A DNA stretch of 64,000 nt from Dyella silvae (GTDB taxonomy: Bacteria > Pseudomonadota > Gammaproteobacteria > Xanthomonadales > Rhodanobacteraceae): positions 1-64,000 of the forward strand of contig NZ_JAPJBQ010000004.1 of assembly GCF_026421305.1 (NCBI RefSeq), in the 5' to 3' direction. This document shows, piece after piece, positions 42,076 to 52,230 of the stretch. Within the stretch, counting starts at the first letter, position 1. Each line of letters begins with the position of its first letter. The position numbers and the translations under genes are program-made. The notes below the pieces were generated by a model. It did not search any database. It had not been told where the DNA came from and was given only the letters and a program-made list of their open reading frames with translations.

Positions 42076-44202
42076 ATGTTTCGGCCCCTGCTCGCGACGG
42101 CCCTGACCACCGCCATGATGATCGCCAGCGCCACGGCCACCCCGGCCGATGCCGCGAACGCTCGTCAGTCACAGGGCGCGGCTGTGCTGCACCAGCGCGA
42201 GCCGATGAGCATCGGCGTGTTCTATTACCCGGAGCAATGGCCGCGCGATCAGTGGCAACGCGATTTCAACGGCATGGCGAAGCTGGGCTTCAGCTTCACG
42301 CATATGGCCGAGTTCAGCTGGACCTATCTCGAGCCGGAAGAAGGCCGCTTCGACTTCAAGTGGCTGGACGACGCTATTGATATGGCGAACAAGGCAGGGC
42401 TGCGCGTGATACTCGGCACGCCGACGGGTGCGCCGCCGAGTTGGATGGGCGAGCACTACCCGGAGGTTTATCGTGTCGATGAGCATGGCCAGCGCCACGA
42501 ACACGGCATTCGCGCAGAAGTATCGTTATCCAATGCGAAGTACCAGGCGTTCGTCACCCGGTTGGTGACTGCCATGGCACAACACTACGGCCACGATCGC
42601 CGCGTCTGGGGCTGGCAGGTGGATAACGAACCCAGTAGCTTCGCGGACTTCAGCGATAGCGCGCAGGACGCCTTCCGGCAATGGCTGCAGCACAAGTACG
42701 GCACCATCGATGCGATGAACGCCGCCTGGGGCGGCTCGTTCTGGAGTACGCGCTACACCAGCTTCAATCAGGTGCTGCTGCCCAACGCCACGCTCGCCGC
42801 CGAAGACAAGCTGAGCCCTCACGCGCTGGTCGATCTCGCCCGCTTCCAGGCCGACACCACCGGCCACTTTCTGGATGCACAAGCGGCGCTCATCAAGAAG
42901 TACGCATCGCCCGAACAATGGGTGACGACCAACTACACCAACGTATCCACCGCCACCGATCCGCGCCGTAGCCACGACCTGGATTTCACCACTTTCACGC
43001 TTTACCCCGTGGCCGGCGCCAACGTACTGGGCGGCGACAGCTATGCCATCGGCAAGCCAGCGAACCTGATGGAAGCGGCGGCCTACTTCCGCCCCATCAC
43101 CGGCACGTTCGGCGTGATGGAACTGCAGCCGGGCCAGGTGAACTGGGGCGAGATCAATCCGCAGCCCATGCCCGGCGCCGTCAGCATGTGGATATGGCAT
43201 GCGTTCGCGTCGGGCGCCTCGTTGCTTAGCACGTATCGCTATCGCCACCCGCTGCGCGGCAGCGAGATGTATCACGAGGGCATTGTCAGTACGGATGGTG
43301 TGACGCTTTCGCGCACAGGACGCGAGTTTGTCGACACCATGCACGAGATTCAGTCGCTCGAATCGAAGCTCGACGCGCACGCTCAACTGCCCAAACGTAT
43401 CGCCGCCCGATCTACCGGCTATCTGTGGAGCCAGGACGTTTTCTGGGATCTCGAAATCCAGCCGCAGACGACCTTGTGGAACAGCTGGTCCTACCGCAAC
43501 ACGTACACGCTCGCGGTGAAGAGCACCGGCGCGCCGATGGACTTTATCGCCGAGGGCGATGACTTCTCCCGCTATCCGTTCCTCATCGCGCCGGCTTATC
43601 AAATGGTGAGCAAGGCGCTGGCCGAGAAATGGCGCAACTATGTAGCGCAGGGTGGTCACCTGATTCTGACCAGCCGTACCGGACAGAAGAATGAACTTGG
43701 CCACTTCCATGAAGGACCGTGGGCAGCGCCTATCCTCGACCTGATCGGCGATGACGTGGACGGCTTCGACATGCTGCCGGCAAGCGCCGACGGCCACGTC
43801 ACAGCGGCCGGCAAGACGCGTGAATGGCACCGCTGGGCGGACATTCTTTCGCCGCGTGCGGGCACCGAGGTACTCGCCACGTATGCCGATCATTACTACG
43901 CGGGTAAGGCCGCCGCGACCACCCGCCGCCTGGGCAAGGGCACGGTCACCATGATCGGCGTATCCACCGACGACGGCGAGCTGGAGCGCGAGATCGTTCG
44001 CAGTGTTTACCAGCGTGCAGGCGTCGCCATCGAGGATCTGCCCAAAGGCGTCTTCGTCGAATGGCGCGGCGGCTACAACATGATGGTGAATTACAACCCG
44101 CAGAGCTTCCAGCCGAGCCTCCCCCAAGGGGCACAGATCATTCACGGCAAGGCACCGCTGGCACCGGCGCAGGTGCTCGTGTGGAAGGACGCCACGCCGT
44201 GA
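42076..44202 (+). CDS. Exported GH42 beta-galactosidase
   Basis: A 708-residue exported glycosidase with a signal peptide (cleavage near ADAAN, residue 27). The GH42 TIM barrel begins at MSIGVFYYPEQWPRDQWQRDF. The acid/base Glu is in WGWQVDNEPSS (Glu185) and the nucleophile Glu in FGVMELQPGQVNW (Glu349). A trimerisation-like domain (YPFLIAPAYQMVSKALAEKWRNYVAQGGHLILTSRTG) and a small beta domain follow. It removes terminal galactose from beta-galactosides in the periplasm. It heads the dgo operon, so the galactose released is meant for the De Ley-Doudoroff route. Confidence 0.92.
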   Translation: MFRPLLATALTTAMMIASATATPADAANARQSQGAAVLHQREPMSIGVFYYPEQWPRDQWQRDFNGMAKLGFSFTHMAEFSWTYLEPEEGRFDFKWLDDAIDMANKAGLRVILGTPTGAPPSWMGEHYPEVYRVDEHGQRHEHGIRAEVSLSNAKYQAFVTRLVTAMAQHYGHDRRVWGWQVDNEPSSFADFSDSAQDAFRQWLQHKYGTIDAMNAAWGGSFWSTRYTSFNQVLLPNATLAAEDKLSPHALVDLARFQADTTGHFLDAQAALIKKYASPEQWVTTNYTNVSTATDPRRSHDLDFTTFTLYPVAGANVLGGDSYAIGKPANLMEAAAYFRPITGTFGVMELQPGQVNWGEINPQPMPGAVSMWIWHAFASGASLLSTYRYRHPLRGSEMYHEGIVSTDGVTLSRTGREFVDTMHEIQSLESKLDAHAQLPKRIAARSTGYLWSQDVFWDLEIQPQTTLWNSWSYRNTYTLAVKSTGAPMDFIAEGDDFSRYPFLIAPAYQMVSKALAEKWRNYVAQGGHLILTSRTGQKNELGHFHEGPWAAPILDLIGDDVDGFDMLPASADGHVTAAGKTREWHRWADILSPRAGTEVLATYADHYYAGKAAATTRRLGKGTVTMIGVSTDDGELEREIVRSVYQRAGVAIEDLPKGVFVEWRGGYNMMVNYNPQSFQPSLPQGAQIIHGKAPLAPAQVLVWKDATP

Positions 44203-44236
44203 ACCCTGCCTCCAACCGCCACCTGAGTACGCTCGC

Positions 44237-45181
44237 ATGAGCGGCCTGATCGCGCTCGACTGGGGCACCTCGCAATTGCGGGCCTACCGGCTCGACAACG
44301 CCGGCCTGATCCATGATGCGCGCACCCGCCCCTGGGGTGTTCGCCACCTGCCAGACGGCGGCTTTGACGCCGCGCTTGCAGATATCACGACCGGTTGGCC
44401 TGCGCTGCCCCGCCTTGCCTGCGGCATGGTCGGCAGCCGTCAGGGCTGGCTGGAAGTGCCGTATGTCGATCTTCCTGCGGATCTGGACCGGCTGGGTGCG
44501 GGCATGCGCCAGCTTCGTGCGGCCGACGGTTTGGACGTCCATATCGTTCCCGGCCTGCGTAACCCGCACGGTCCCGATGTGATGCGCGGCGAAGAAACGC
44601 AGATCATCGGCGCCATGGCGTTGCAACCGTCACTCGCTGCCGCGTCGAACTGGATACTTCCCGGCACGCACAGTAAGTGGGCCAGCGTGCGCAACGGCGC
44701 CGTCACCGACTTCTGCACACTGATGACCGGCGAGCTGTTTTCACTCTTGTGGAATCACTCGATCCTCGGCACCGGCCAACGCGATGCCCTGGCAACGCCC
44801 GATGCATTCGAGCGCGGCATCCTGGCAGCGCGCGACAGCGATGCCGAAGGCGCCCTCAGCCGCCTGTTCTCCGCGCGCTCGTTGATGCTTGAAGGCAGCC
44901 TGGCGCCCGGTGCTGTTTCTGAGTACTTGTCGGGGCTGTTGATCGGGGAGGAGTTTCGCATCGCCCTCGCCGCGCGCCGATTCCCGCCCAATGAGCCGTT
45001 CCAGCTCATCGGCGACGCCGCGCTATGTGATCGCTACCGCCTGGCGGCATCCCACTTTGGCGTGACGTTGCGCGCGCCCGTCGTTGACGCCGCTGCGCAC
45101 GGGCTCTGGCATATCGCGCATCACATCGGTCTTGTTTCATCAAACGGGCCATCGCTGCCCAAGGATTCCAAGTCGTGCTGA
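44237..45181 (+). CDS. dgoK: 2-dehydro-3-deoxygalactonokinase
   Basis: A 314-residue DgoK-family kinase: LIALDWGTSQLRAYRLD at the start (acidic/phosphate-1), PDVMRGEETQIIGAM and LPGTHSKWASV in the middle, and GEEFRIALAARRF near the end. It phosphorylates 2-dehydro-3-deoxy-D-galactonate at C6 with ATP. It begins 34 bases after the GH42 gene and overlaps dgoA. Confidence 0.95.
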   Translation: MSGLIALDWGTSQLRAYRLDNAGLIHDARTRPWGVRHLPDGGFDAALADITTGWPALPRLACGMVGSRQGWLEVPYVDLPADLDRLGAGMRQLRAADGLDVHIVPGLRNPHGPDVMRGEETQIIGAMALQPSLAAASNWILPGTHSKWASVRNGAVTDFCTLMTGELFSLLWNHSILGTGQRDALATPDAFERGILAARDSDAEGALSRLFSARSLMLEGSLAPGAVSEYLSGLLIGEEFRIALAARRFPPNEPFQLIGDAALCDRYRLAASHFGVTLRAPVVDAAAHGLWHIAHHIGLVSSNGPSLPKDSKSC

Positions 45182-45819
45182 GCACCTGGCTCAACCCCCT
45201 GCCCTTGATCGCGATCCTTCGCGGCATCCACCCCGACGAGGCCGCTGTCGTGGGCCGCGCGCTTGCCGGCGCGGGCTTCCGTGTGATGGAAGTGCCGCTC
45301 AATTCGCCGCGTCCTTACGACAGCATCCGCACCCTGACCCACACATTGGGCAACGACTACCTCGTCGGTGCGGGCACAGTGATGAGCGCGGCGCAGGTCG
45401 AGGAAGTGGCGGCTGCCGGTGGAAAACTGGTGGTGATGCCGCATGCGGATACCACAGTGATTCGCGCCGCCAAGCAGGCCGGGCTGCTCTGCGTGCCCGG
45501 CGTTGTCACGCCCACCGAAGCCTTCAGCGCTTTGGCCGCTGGCGCCGATGGACTGAAGTTGTTCCCGGCTGACCAGGTGACCACCGAAGGCCTGAAAGCA
45601 TGGCGCGCCGTATTGCCACGCGATGTACCGGTGCTACCGGTGGGCGGCATCGCTCCCGGGAGCATGGCGTCGTGGGTGGCTGCCGGCGCACAAGGTTTTG
45701 GCATTGGCTCGGCGCTCTATGCGCCGGGCATCGAACTCAGCGAGGTCACTCGCCGCGCTCACGCCTTCGCGCAGGCATGGGCTGTCATCTCACAAAAGTC
45801 TAAGGAAGAGCGCGCATGA
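45175..45819 (+). CDS. dgoA: 2-dehydro-3-deoxy-6-phosphogalactonate aldolase
   Basis: A 214-residue class-I aldolase of the KDPG/KDPGal family. [14 protein letters not shown] opens the barrel, [15 protein letters not shown] distinguishes KDPGal from KDPG aldolases, GAGTV and [11 protein letters not shown] bear the Schiff-base Lys, and PVLPVGGI binds phosphate. The start is the GTG at 45175, seven bases inside dgoK, indicating translational coupling. It splits KDPGal into pyruvate and glyceraldehyde 3-phosphate. It overlaps dgoD by 4 bases. Confidence 0.95.
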   Translation: MLSTWLNPLPLIAILRGIHPDEAAVVGRALAGAGFRVMEVPLNSPRPYDSIRTLTHTLGNDYLVGAGTVMSAAQVEEVAAAGGKLVVMPHADTTVIRAAKQAGLLCVPGVVTPTEAFSALAAGADGLKLFPADQVTTEGLKAWRAVLPRDVPVLPVGGIAPGSMASWVAAGAQGFGIGSALYAPGIELSEVTRRAHAFAQAWAVISQKSKEERA

Positions 45820-46964
45820 AGATCACCCGACTCACCACCTTTCTCGTGCCACCGCGCTGGCTGTTTCTGCGCATCGACACGGATGCCGGCATCTGCGGCT
45901 GGGGCGAGCCGATCGTCGAAGGGCGCGCGCATACCGTGGCCGCCGCCGTCGAGGAACTCTCCGATTACCTGATCGGCAAAGATCCGCGCCGCGTCGAAGA
46001 CCTGTGGAACGTGATGTACCGCGGTGGCTTCTACCGCGGCGGCCCCATCCTGATGAGTGCCATCGCGGGTATCGATCAGGCGCTGTGGGACATCAAGGGC
46101 AAGCACCTCGGCGTACCCGTGCACGAGCTGCTCGGCGGCCCTGTGCGCGACCGCATTCGCGTCTACTCGTGGATCGGCGGCGATCGCCCCGCTGAAACAG
46201 CCAAAGCGGCGAAAGCAGCGGTCGAGCGCGGCTTCACAGCGGTGAAGATGAATGGCACTGAGGAAATGCACTTCGTCGACAGCCACGCCAAGGTCGATCG
46301 CGTACTGGAGAACGTGCACGCCGTGCGCGAAGCCGTAGGCCCGCATGTCGGCCTGGGCGTGGATTTCCACGGCCGCGTGCACAAGCCCATGGCCAAGGTG
46401 CTGATGCGCGAGCTGGCACCGTACAAGCTGATGTTTATCGAGGAACCGGTGCTGTCCGAGCATCTCGATGCCATACCGGAGCTGGCCAGCATCTCGCCCG
46501 CGCCTATTGCGCTGGGCGAGCGCCTGTACACGCGCTACGACTTCAAGCGCGTGCTGACCACCGGCGGCGTCGACATCATCCAGCCCGATCCGTCGCACGC
46601 GGGCGGCATCACCGAAACGCGCAAGATCGCCGCCATGGCGGAAGCCTACGACGTGGCGCTGGCCCTGCACTGCCCGCTGGGCCCGATCGCGCTGGCCGCC
46701 AACCTGCAGCTCGACGCGGTGTGCCACAACGCCTTCATCCAGGAACAGGGACTAGGCATCCACTACAACACGTCCAACGATCTGCTCGACTACGTCGCCC
46801 AGCGTGACGTATTCACCTACGAAAACGGCTACGTGACCATTCCCAACGGCCCCGGCCTGGGCATCGAGATCAACGAAGACTACGTCGCCGAACGCGCCAA
46901 AGTCGGGCACCGCTGGCGTAATCCGCTGTGGCGCCATGACGACGGCAGCGTCGCCGAGTGGTAA
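45816..46964 (+). CDS. dgoD: Galactonate dehydratase
   Basis: A 382-residue enolase-superfamily enzyme. The capping domain ends near residue 125. In the barrel, VDFHGRV (Asp), FIEEP (Glu) and LGERLY (Glu) hold magnesium, QPDPSHAGG follows, and [10 protein letters not shown] has the His of the general-base pair. These match DgoD (ALHCPLGP). It dehydrates D-galactonate to 2-dehydro-3-deoxy-D-galactonate. Coupled to dgoA by an ATGA overlap. Confidence 0.95.
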   Translation: MKITRLTTFLVPPRWLFLRIDTDAGICGWGEPIVEGRAHTVAAAVEELSDYLIGKDPRRVEDLWNVMYRGGFYRGGPILMSAIAGIDQALWDIKGKHLGVPVHELLGGPVRDRIRVYSWIGGDRPAETAKAAKAAVERGFTAVKMNGTEEMHFVDSHAKVDRVLENVHAVREAVGPHVGLGVDFHGRVHKPMAKVLMRELAPYKLMFIEEPVLSEHLDAIPELASISPAPIALGERLYTRYDFKRVLTTGGVDIIQPDPSHAGGITETRKIAAMAEAYDVALALHCPLGPIALAANLQLDAVCHNAFIQEQGLGIHYNTSNDLLDYVAQRDVFTYENGYVTIPNGPGLGIEINEDYVAERAKVGHRWRNPLWRHDDGSVAEW

Positions 46965-47004
46965 ACATGACCTCCCTGCCCCACCGTGATGCCGGAGCCC
47001 GCTG

Positions 47005-47769
47005 ATGTCAGCGTTCGCCACCTATCCCAGCCTGGTCGACCGAAGCGTGCTGATTACCGGCGGCGCGACCGGTATCGGCGCCGCGTTCGTCGAACACTTT
47101 GCGCGCCAGGGTGCACGGGTGGCGTTTCTTGATATCGACGACGCCAGCGCAGCGTCGTTGTGCGTCTCGCTCGCCGATGCGCGGCACGCACCGCACTACC
47201 TGCACTGCGACATCACCGATCTGGACGCGCTGCGGGGTGCCATTGACGAAGCGCGAAACCTCACCGGCCCTATCGCCGTACTGGTGAACAACGCGGCCAA
47301 CGATGTCCGTCACATGCTGGATGAGATCGATGCCGCTGGTTTCGAGCGCAATATCGCCGTGAATCTGCGCCACCAGATCTTTGCCACGCAGGCGGTCATC
47401 GCGGATATGCGCCACCTTGGCGGCGGCTCGATCATCTGCCTGGGCTCCACCGGCTGGATGAAGAAGAACAGCGGCTACCCGCTCTATGCGATGGCCAAGG
47501 CGGCGGTGCATGGTTTCGTCAACGGCATGGCGCGCGACCTCGGCAAGGATCACATCCGCATCAACTGCCTCGTGCCCGGCTGGGTCATTACCGAGAAGCA
47601 GGCGCGCCTGTGGCTCGACGACGCCGGCCGCGAAGAAATCGCGCGCGTGCAATGCATGCCGGGCTACCTCCGCGCCGATGATCTGGCGCGCGCCGCGCTC
47701 TTTCTCGCCGCCGACGATAGCCGCATGTGCACCGGTCAGGACTTCATCGTGGACGGCGGCTGGGTATGA
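47005..47769 (+). CDS. SDR sugar 1-dehydrogenase (galactose dehydrogenase-like)
   Basis: A 254-residue SDR: LITGGATGIGAAFVEHF nucleotide site, FLDIDDA preferring NAD, CDITD, VNNAANDVRH (NNAAN, in place of NNAG), and LYAMAKAAVHG with the catalytic Tyr/Lys. A C-terminal GQDFIVDGGW is typical of sugar dehydrogenases. With dgoD upstream and a lactonase downstream, the expected reaction is D-galactose (or L-arabinose) to lactone, which opens the oxidative route. 40 bases after dgoD. Confidence 0.9.
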   Translation: MSAFATYPSLVDRSVLITGGATGIGAAFVEHFARQGARVAFLDIDDASAASLCVSLADARHAPHYLHCDITDLDALRGAIDEARNLTGPIAVLVNNAANDVRHMLDEIDAAGFERNIAVNLRHQIFATQAVIADMRHLGGGSIICLGSTGWMKKNSGYPLYAMAKAAVHGFVNGMARDLGKDHIRINCLVPGWVITEKQARLWLDDAGREEIARVQCMPGYLRADDLARAALFLAADDSRMCTGQDFIVDGGWV

Positions 47770-48668
47770 CCGTGGCCACGGCATTGCCCGCCATGCAGGT
47801 CACGCTCGATGCGGGCAACGTGCTGGGCGAAGGCATTGTCTGGTGTGAGCGGGCGCAGGCGCTGTACTGGACCGACATTCAGCGCGCCACGCTTTTCCGC
47901 TTTCACCCCGGCAGTGGCGAGCAGGAACAGTGGCCCATGCCCGAGCGACTGGCCTCATTTGCCCTGTGCGAAGACACCAACTGGCTGCTGTTGGCACTTG
48001 CATCGCAGCTCGCCTTCTTTCGTCTTGCCGATGGCGAGCTGCGGACTCTTCATGCCGTTGAAGCGGGCATGCCCACGCGCTGCAACGATGGCGCCTGCGA
48101 TCGCGACGGCCGCTTCGTGTTCGGCACCATGCACGAACCGGCCACTGGGGAAAAACAGCCTCGCGGCAGCTTTTGGCGCCTGAACACCGACCTGAGTCTG
48201 GAACGGCTTGCGCTGCCGCAGGTTGCCATAAGCAACAGTATCGCCTTCAGTCCGGAAGGCACGACCATGTACTTCTGCGATTCACTGTCGCGCCGCATTC
48301 ATTGCTGCACCTATGGCGACGCACCGGGCGAGCCACAGCTTTTCGCCGATCTCGGCGATGTGCCCGGCGAACCGGATGGCTCATGCGTCGATGCCGATGG
48401 CTCCCTGTGGAATGCGCAATGGGGGCTCGGACGCATCGTGCGCTACGCGCCGGATGGCTCGGTGCAGCAAATCGTTACCGTCCCCGCCAGCCAGCCGACC
48501 CGCCCTGCGTTTGGCGGCCAGCAGCTTCAGACGCTTTATGTCACCAGCGCACGCGACGGATTGCGTGCGGAGCAGCTCGCGGACGAGCCTCATGCCGGCG
48601 CCTTGTTCCAATGGCACGCCGACGTGCACGGCCTTCCCGAACCGCGTTTCGCCGGCTCGCCTCCCTGA
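47766..48668 (+). CDS. SMP-30/gluconolactonase-family lactonase
   Basis: A 300-residue six-bladed propeller. LGEGIVWCERAQALYWTDI has the metal-binding Glu, RCNDGACDRDGRFVFGTM the Asn/Asp, and YFCDSLSRRIH/EPDGSCVDADGSLWNA the rest of the site. It hydrolyses aldonolactones. The start at 47766 overlaps the stop of the dehydrogenase (ATGA), indicating coupling. Next to a galactose dehydrogenase it should convert galactono-1,4-lactone into galactonate. Confidence 0.92.
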   Translation: MTVATALPAMQVTLDAGNVLGEGIVWCERAQALYWTDIQRATLFRFHPGSGEQEQWPMPERLASFALCEDTNWLLLALASQLAFFRLADGELRTLHAVEAGMPTRCNDGACDRDGRFVFGTMHEPATGEKQPRGSFWRLNTDLSLERLALPQVAISNSIAFSPEGTTMYFCDSLSRRIHCCTYGDAPGEPQLFADLGDVPGEPDGSCVDADGSLWNAQWGLGRIVRYAPDGSVQQIVTVPASQPTRPAFGGQQLQTLYVTSARDGLRAEQLADEPHAGALFQWHADVHGLPEPRFAGSPP

Positions 48669-48721
48669 GTGCAGCCACACGCAACCACCGTCGCCATCCC
48701 TTATCCGTAGGATCGTCTCTG

Positions 48722-50179
48722 ATGAATGCTGTAGCGACACCCTCGATCATTCACGCCCGCACCACGGCGGTATTCACCTGCATTCTTGCTGCGCTCGCCG
48801 GCCTGATGTTCGGGCTGGACATCGGGGTCATCTCGGGCGCCACATCTTTTATCCAGAAAGAGTTTCAGGTTTCCGACCATGTCATCGAGTGGATCGTCAG
48901 CGCGATGATGCTCGGCGCGGCCGCCGGCGCACTGGGGGCGTCATGGATGTCGGCCATGCTCGGGCGCAAACGCTCGCTGATTCTCGGCGCCACGCTGTTC
49001 GTCGCTGGCTCGCTGCTCTGCGGCGCCGCGGGTTCGGCGCAGATGCTGGTCATCGCACGCTTCGTGCTTGGCCTGGCCATCGGCATTGCCACCTTCACCG
49101 CGCCGCTCTATCTGGCGGAGGTTGCGCCTGAGAAAACGCGCGGCGCGATGATCTCGCTGTATCAGCTGATGATCACCATCGGCATTCTCGTGGCTTTCCT
49201 TTCCGATACCGCTTTCAGCTACAACGGCAACTGGCGCTGGATGCTTGGTGTCATCGCCATACCGGGCGCGCTGTTTCTGCTTGGTCTGTTTTTTCTGCCG
49301 GACAGCCCCCGCTGGCTGATGATGCGCGGCAGGACCCAGCAAGCCAAAGACGTACTGAATCGCCTGCGCGGCGATGAGGGCCTCGCAAACCGCGAGCTGG
49401 CCGATATTGCCGAGCAGCTCAGCACGCCGCAGCGCGGCTGGCATCTGTTTCAGGAGAACGCCAACTTCCGCCGCTCGGTGGGCCTTGGCGTGCTGCTGCA
49501 GCTGATGCAGCAGTTCACCGGCATGAACGTGGTGATGTACTACGCGCCGCGCATCTTCGAGAACATGGGCTACGACCAGCATGCGCAGCTGTGGTTCACC
49601 GCGATTGTCGGTCTGACCAATGTGCTCGCCACCTTCATCGCAATCGGGTTGGTCGACAAGCTCGGCCGCAAGCCCATTCTCTACACCGGCTTTGCAGTGA
49701 TGGCGGTAGGACTCGGCGTGGTCGGCGCCATGATGCACGCGGGCATTGCCTCGCATGCGCAACAGCTGTTCACCGTGGGCATGCTGCTGACCTTCATTGT
49801 CGGCTTCGCCATGTCGGCGGGCCCGCTGATCTGGACGCTCTGCTCCGAAGTGCAGCCGCTGAAGGGCCGCGACTTCGGCATCGGCTGCTCCACCTTTACC
49901 AACTGGATCGCCAACATGATCGTCGGCGCGACCTTTCTGTCGCTGCTCAACGGCATTGGCAATGCGGCGACGTTCTGGCTCTACAGCGGGCTGAACCTGA
50001 TTTTCATCGCACTGACATTCTGGCTGGTGCCCGAAACCAAGGGCGTCACGCTGGAACAGATCGAACGCAACCTGATGGCCGGCCTGCCGCTGCGCAAGAT
50101 CGGCACGCCGCCCGCCGCGTCCCATGCGTCCGCGCCGCATCGCATGGACGCGCACGCCACCGCACAGGAGAGCGCCTGA
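48722..50179 (+). CDS. MFS sugar porter (GalP/AraE-like)
   Basis: A 485-residue 12-helix transporter with sugar-porter motifs: GLDIGVISGA in helix 1, RFVLGLAIGIATFTAPLYLAEVAPEKTRG, PDSPRWLM after helix 6, QQFTGMNVVMYYAP in helix 7 (sugar contacts), and VPETKGVTLEQIE at the end. This is the family of H+/galactose and H+/arabinose symporters. 53 bases after the lactonase gene. It brings the galactose released by GH42 into the cytosol. Confidence 0.92.
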   Translation: MNAVATPSIIHARTTAVFTCILAALAGLMFGLDIGVISGATSFIQKEFQVSDHVIEWIVSAMMLGAAAGALGASWMSAMLGRKRSLILGATLFVAGSLLCGAAGSAQMLVIARFVLGLAIGIATFTAPLYLAEVAPEKTRGAMISLYQLMITIGILVAFLSDTAFSYNGNWRWMLGVIAIPGALFLLGLFFLPDSPRWLMMRGRTQQAKDVLNRLRGDEGLANRELADIAEQLSTPQRGWHLFQENANFRRSVGLGVLLQLMQQFTGMNVVMYYAPRIFENMGYDQHAQLWFTAIVGLTNVLATFIAIGLVDKLGRKPILYTGFAVMAVGLGVVGAMMHAGIASHAQQLFTVGMLLTFIVGFAMSAGPLIWTLCSEVQPLKGRDFGIGCSTFTNWIANMIVGATFLSLLNGIGNAATFWLYSGLNLIFIALTFWLVPETKGVTLEQIERNLMAGLPLRKIGTPPAASHASAPHRMDAHATAQESA

Positions 50180-50245
50180 TCCTTCTCGCGCACCCTCCGC
50201 GCTGCTATCGCCCGATCCACCACCCCTACTGAGAAAGGTCGCACC

Positions 50246-51658
50246 ATGGCTGCAACGACGATGGATGAAGGCGTACCGGCACTCCGTCGCGTTCTCGGGA
50301 CATGGGATCTCATTCTCTTCAACATCGTGGCCATCGTGGCGTTACGGTGGCTATCGGTAGCCGCCCAGGTTGGCCCTTCGAGTTTGTTGCTGTGGTTGCT
50401 TGGGCTGGTCGGCTTCTTCGTGCCGCTTGCACTCGCCGTGCTTTATCTGAGCAAGCGCATTCCGGGCGAAGGCGGCCTGTACCTTTGGACCAAGGCCGCT
50501 TTCGGCGATATGCACGGCTTTATCGCCGGCTGGACCTACTGGGTGTCCAACCTCGCCTACTTCCCCACGGCACTGCTGTTCAGCGCCGGCATTTTTCTGC
50601 ATGTGGGCGGCGACCGCTGGCTGCAGCACGCGAACGACAACAGCTACAACCTGGTCTATTGCCTGATCGTGCTGTGGACGGCGACCGGGCTGGGCATTCT
50701 TGGCCTCGAACGCGCCAAGTGGTTGCAGAACCTCGGCGGCATCGCCACGTGGACGGCGGCGGCATTGATTCTTGGCGGCGGCGTGCTTGCCCTGCTCCGC
50801 TTCGGTAGCGCCACCAGCTTTACGCTCGCGAAGTTCACGCCAGACTTCGGCAAGCTATCGACGTTCACCAGCCTGGCCACCATCGCCCTCGCTTTTCAGG
50901 GGCTTGAGCTCGGCCCCATCATGGGCGGCGAAATCAGGGATCCGGCGCGGCAGATTCCTCGCGCCACCATCATCTCTTGCTTCGTTATCGCGGCCACCTA
51001 TATCGCGGGTACTGCCTCGTTGCTGGTGGCCCTTCCCGCATCGACCATCGACATCATCAGCGGCATACCGCAGGCGTTATCGGCCATTGGCGAGCGCGTC
51101 CATCTGGCGTGGTTCGGATCGATCACCGCCGCGTTGGTCACCCTTGGCACGATCGGTGGCATCACGGCTTGGATCACCGCCACGGCGCGACTGCCTTTCG
51201 TGGTCGGCCTGGACCGCTATTTACCCGCTGCACTGGGCCGGCTACACCCGCGGTTTGAAACGCCCCATGTCGCGCTGCTTGTTCAGGGTGTGCTGACCTC
51301 GCTGATGCTGGTGGCTGCCCTTTCTGGCGCCACCATCCACGAGGCTTACATCATCCTCATCGACATGACGGCCATCATGTCGCTGCTTCCGTTGACGTAC
51401 ATTCTTCTCGCGTTCCCCCTGTTGCGCCGGCGCGCCACACGACTTGATGCCAAGACAACAGCCTCACGCGCCCGTGCGACCGGTGCGTTGCTGGCGGGTT
51501 GTACCGGCTTCGCTTTCGTCGCACTCGCCATCATCACTTCGATGATTCCACCGGCGGACAGCAACACCACGCTGTTTCTATGCAAAGTCGTGGGTGGCTC
51601 GGCGTTTCTGATCGGCATCGGCCTGGTCTTTTACTGGCGCCGCCGAAAGCGCCCATGA
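50246..51658 (+). CDS. APC-family amino-acid/amine permease
   Basis: A 470-residue transporter with about 12 helices. The APC pattern is visible: RRVLGTWDLILFNIVAIVALRWLS in the first helix, KRIPGEGGLYLWTKAAFGD, LAFQGLELGPIMGGEIRDPARQIPRA and PRFETPHVALLVQGVL. It is in the dgo operon by spacing (66 bases) but does not belong to the sugar pathway by family. It could carry an amino acid or related cation. No substrate can be named. Confidence 0.85.
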   Translation: MAATTMDEGVPALRRVLGTWDLILFNIVAIVALRWLSVAAQVGPSSLLLWLLGLVGFFVPLALAVLYLSKRIPGEGGLYLWTKAAFGDMHGFIAGWTYWVSNLAYFPTALLFSAGIFLHVGGDRWLQHANDNSYNLVYCLIVLWTATGLGILGLERAKWLQNLGGIATWTAAALILGGGVLALLRFGSATSFTLAKFTPDFGKLSTFTSLATIALAFQGLELGPIMGGEIRDPARQIPRATIISCFVIAATYIAGTASLLVALPASTIDIISGIPQALSAIGERVHLAWFGSITAALVTLGTIGGITAWITATARLPFVVGLDRYLPAALGRLHPRFETPHVALLVQGVLTSLMLVAALSGATIHEAYIILIDMTAIMSLLPLTYILLAFPLLRRRATRLDAKTTASRARATGALLAGCTGFAFVALAIITSMIPPADSNTTLFLCKVVGGSAFLIGIGLVFYWRRRKRP

Positions 51659-51690
51659 AAAAAGCCCCCGGACATGCCGGGGGCTGGGAT
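51658..51690. terminator. Strong intrinsic terminator (bidirectional)
   Basis: Stem AGCCCCCGG (51663-51671) pairs with CCGGGGGCT (51677-51685). On the minus strand it is followed by UUUUUU (51658-51663), so it ends the 51716-52063 gene; on the plus strand it ends the dgo operon. Confidence 0.85.
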
Positions 51691-51715
51691 GTAACACGTG
51701 GCGGATGCGGGATGG

Positions 51716-52063
51716 TTATTCCGCCTCGACCTTGAGCAGTCGCGCACGACTGACATTGCCGCGTGCGAGGGCGTGGAATCGCCAGGTCTGCCCCGGCTTG
51801 AGGTTATGCACCTCGTCCGTGGCGTGACCGATCGAGCGTCCCCGGGCATCAAACAATCGAAAACTGACCTTCGCAGTGTGCACACGGACGTGGCCGGTGT
51901 TGGACAGCGTGCCTACGACCCTGTTGCGGCCAGGCTTTACATCACGCTCGACACGGTATGGGCCGACATGTACGGCGTGGGTCAGTGATTTGCTGGCCCA
52001 GGCGGCGGGTGATGCCAGGCCACAAGCGAGTGCGGTGAACAGAAGGCTGGTACGAAAATTCAT
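51716..52063 (-). CDS. Small exported protein, FxLYD-like
   Basis: A 115-residue protein with a signal peptide (FRTSLLFTALACGLASPAAWA). The mature part, VVGTLSNTGHVRVHTAKVSFRLFDARGRSIGHATDEVHNLKPGQTWRFHA, matches the FxLYD pattern (a beta domain with V-x-G-x-V-x-N and LkPGq-xWkF). Function unknown; periplasmic or membrane-surface. The ATG at 52063 fits the signal better than longer starts. Confidence 0.75.
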   Translation of the reverse strand: MNFRTSLLFTALACGLASPAAWASKSLTHAVHVGPYRVERDVKPGRNRVVGTLSNTGHVRVHTAKVSFRLFDARGRSIGHATDEVHNLKPGQTWRFHALARGNVSRARLLKVEAE

Positions 52064-52230
52064 CGGGTGATTCGAGAGGCCGCGGGATTTAAGGGCCGGC
52101 AAGCTTAACCGGGTTCCCGATACTCTCGTGGGGCGGCGTCTCAGTTTTTAGGATCATGCCCACGATGCGCGAGGCATCGCTGCCCGCCCTCGCGCCCGGT
52201 GAACCACCGCTGGGGCCGCAACCACGCGCT

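Noticed and set aside
42526-44268. Minus-strand open frame of 580 codons
   Set aside because: Antisense shadow of the GH42 gene.
48173-48721. Long 5' extension of the sugar-porter frame
   Set aside because: It overlaps the lactonase gene in another frame; the ATG at 48722 begins the family-typical first helix.
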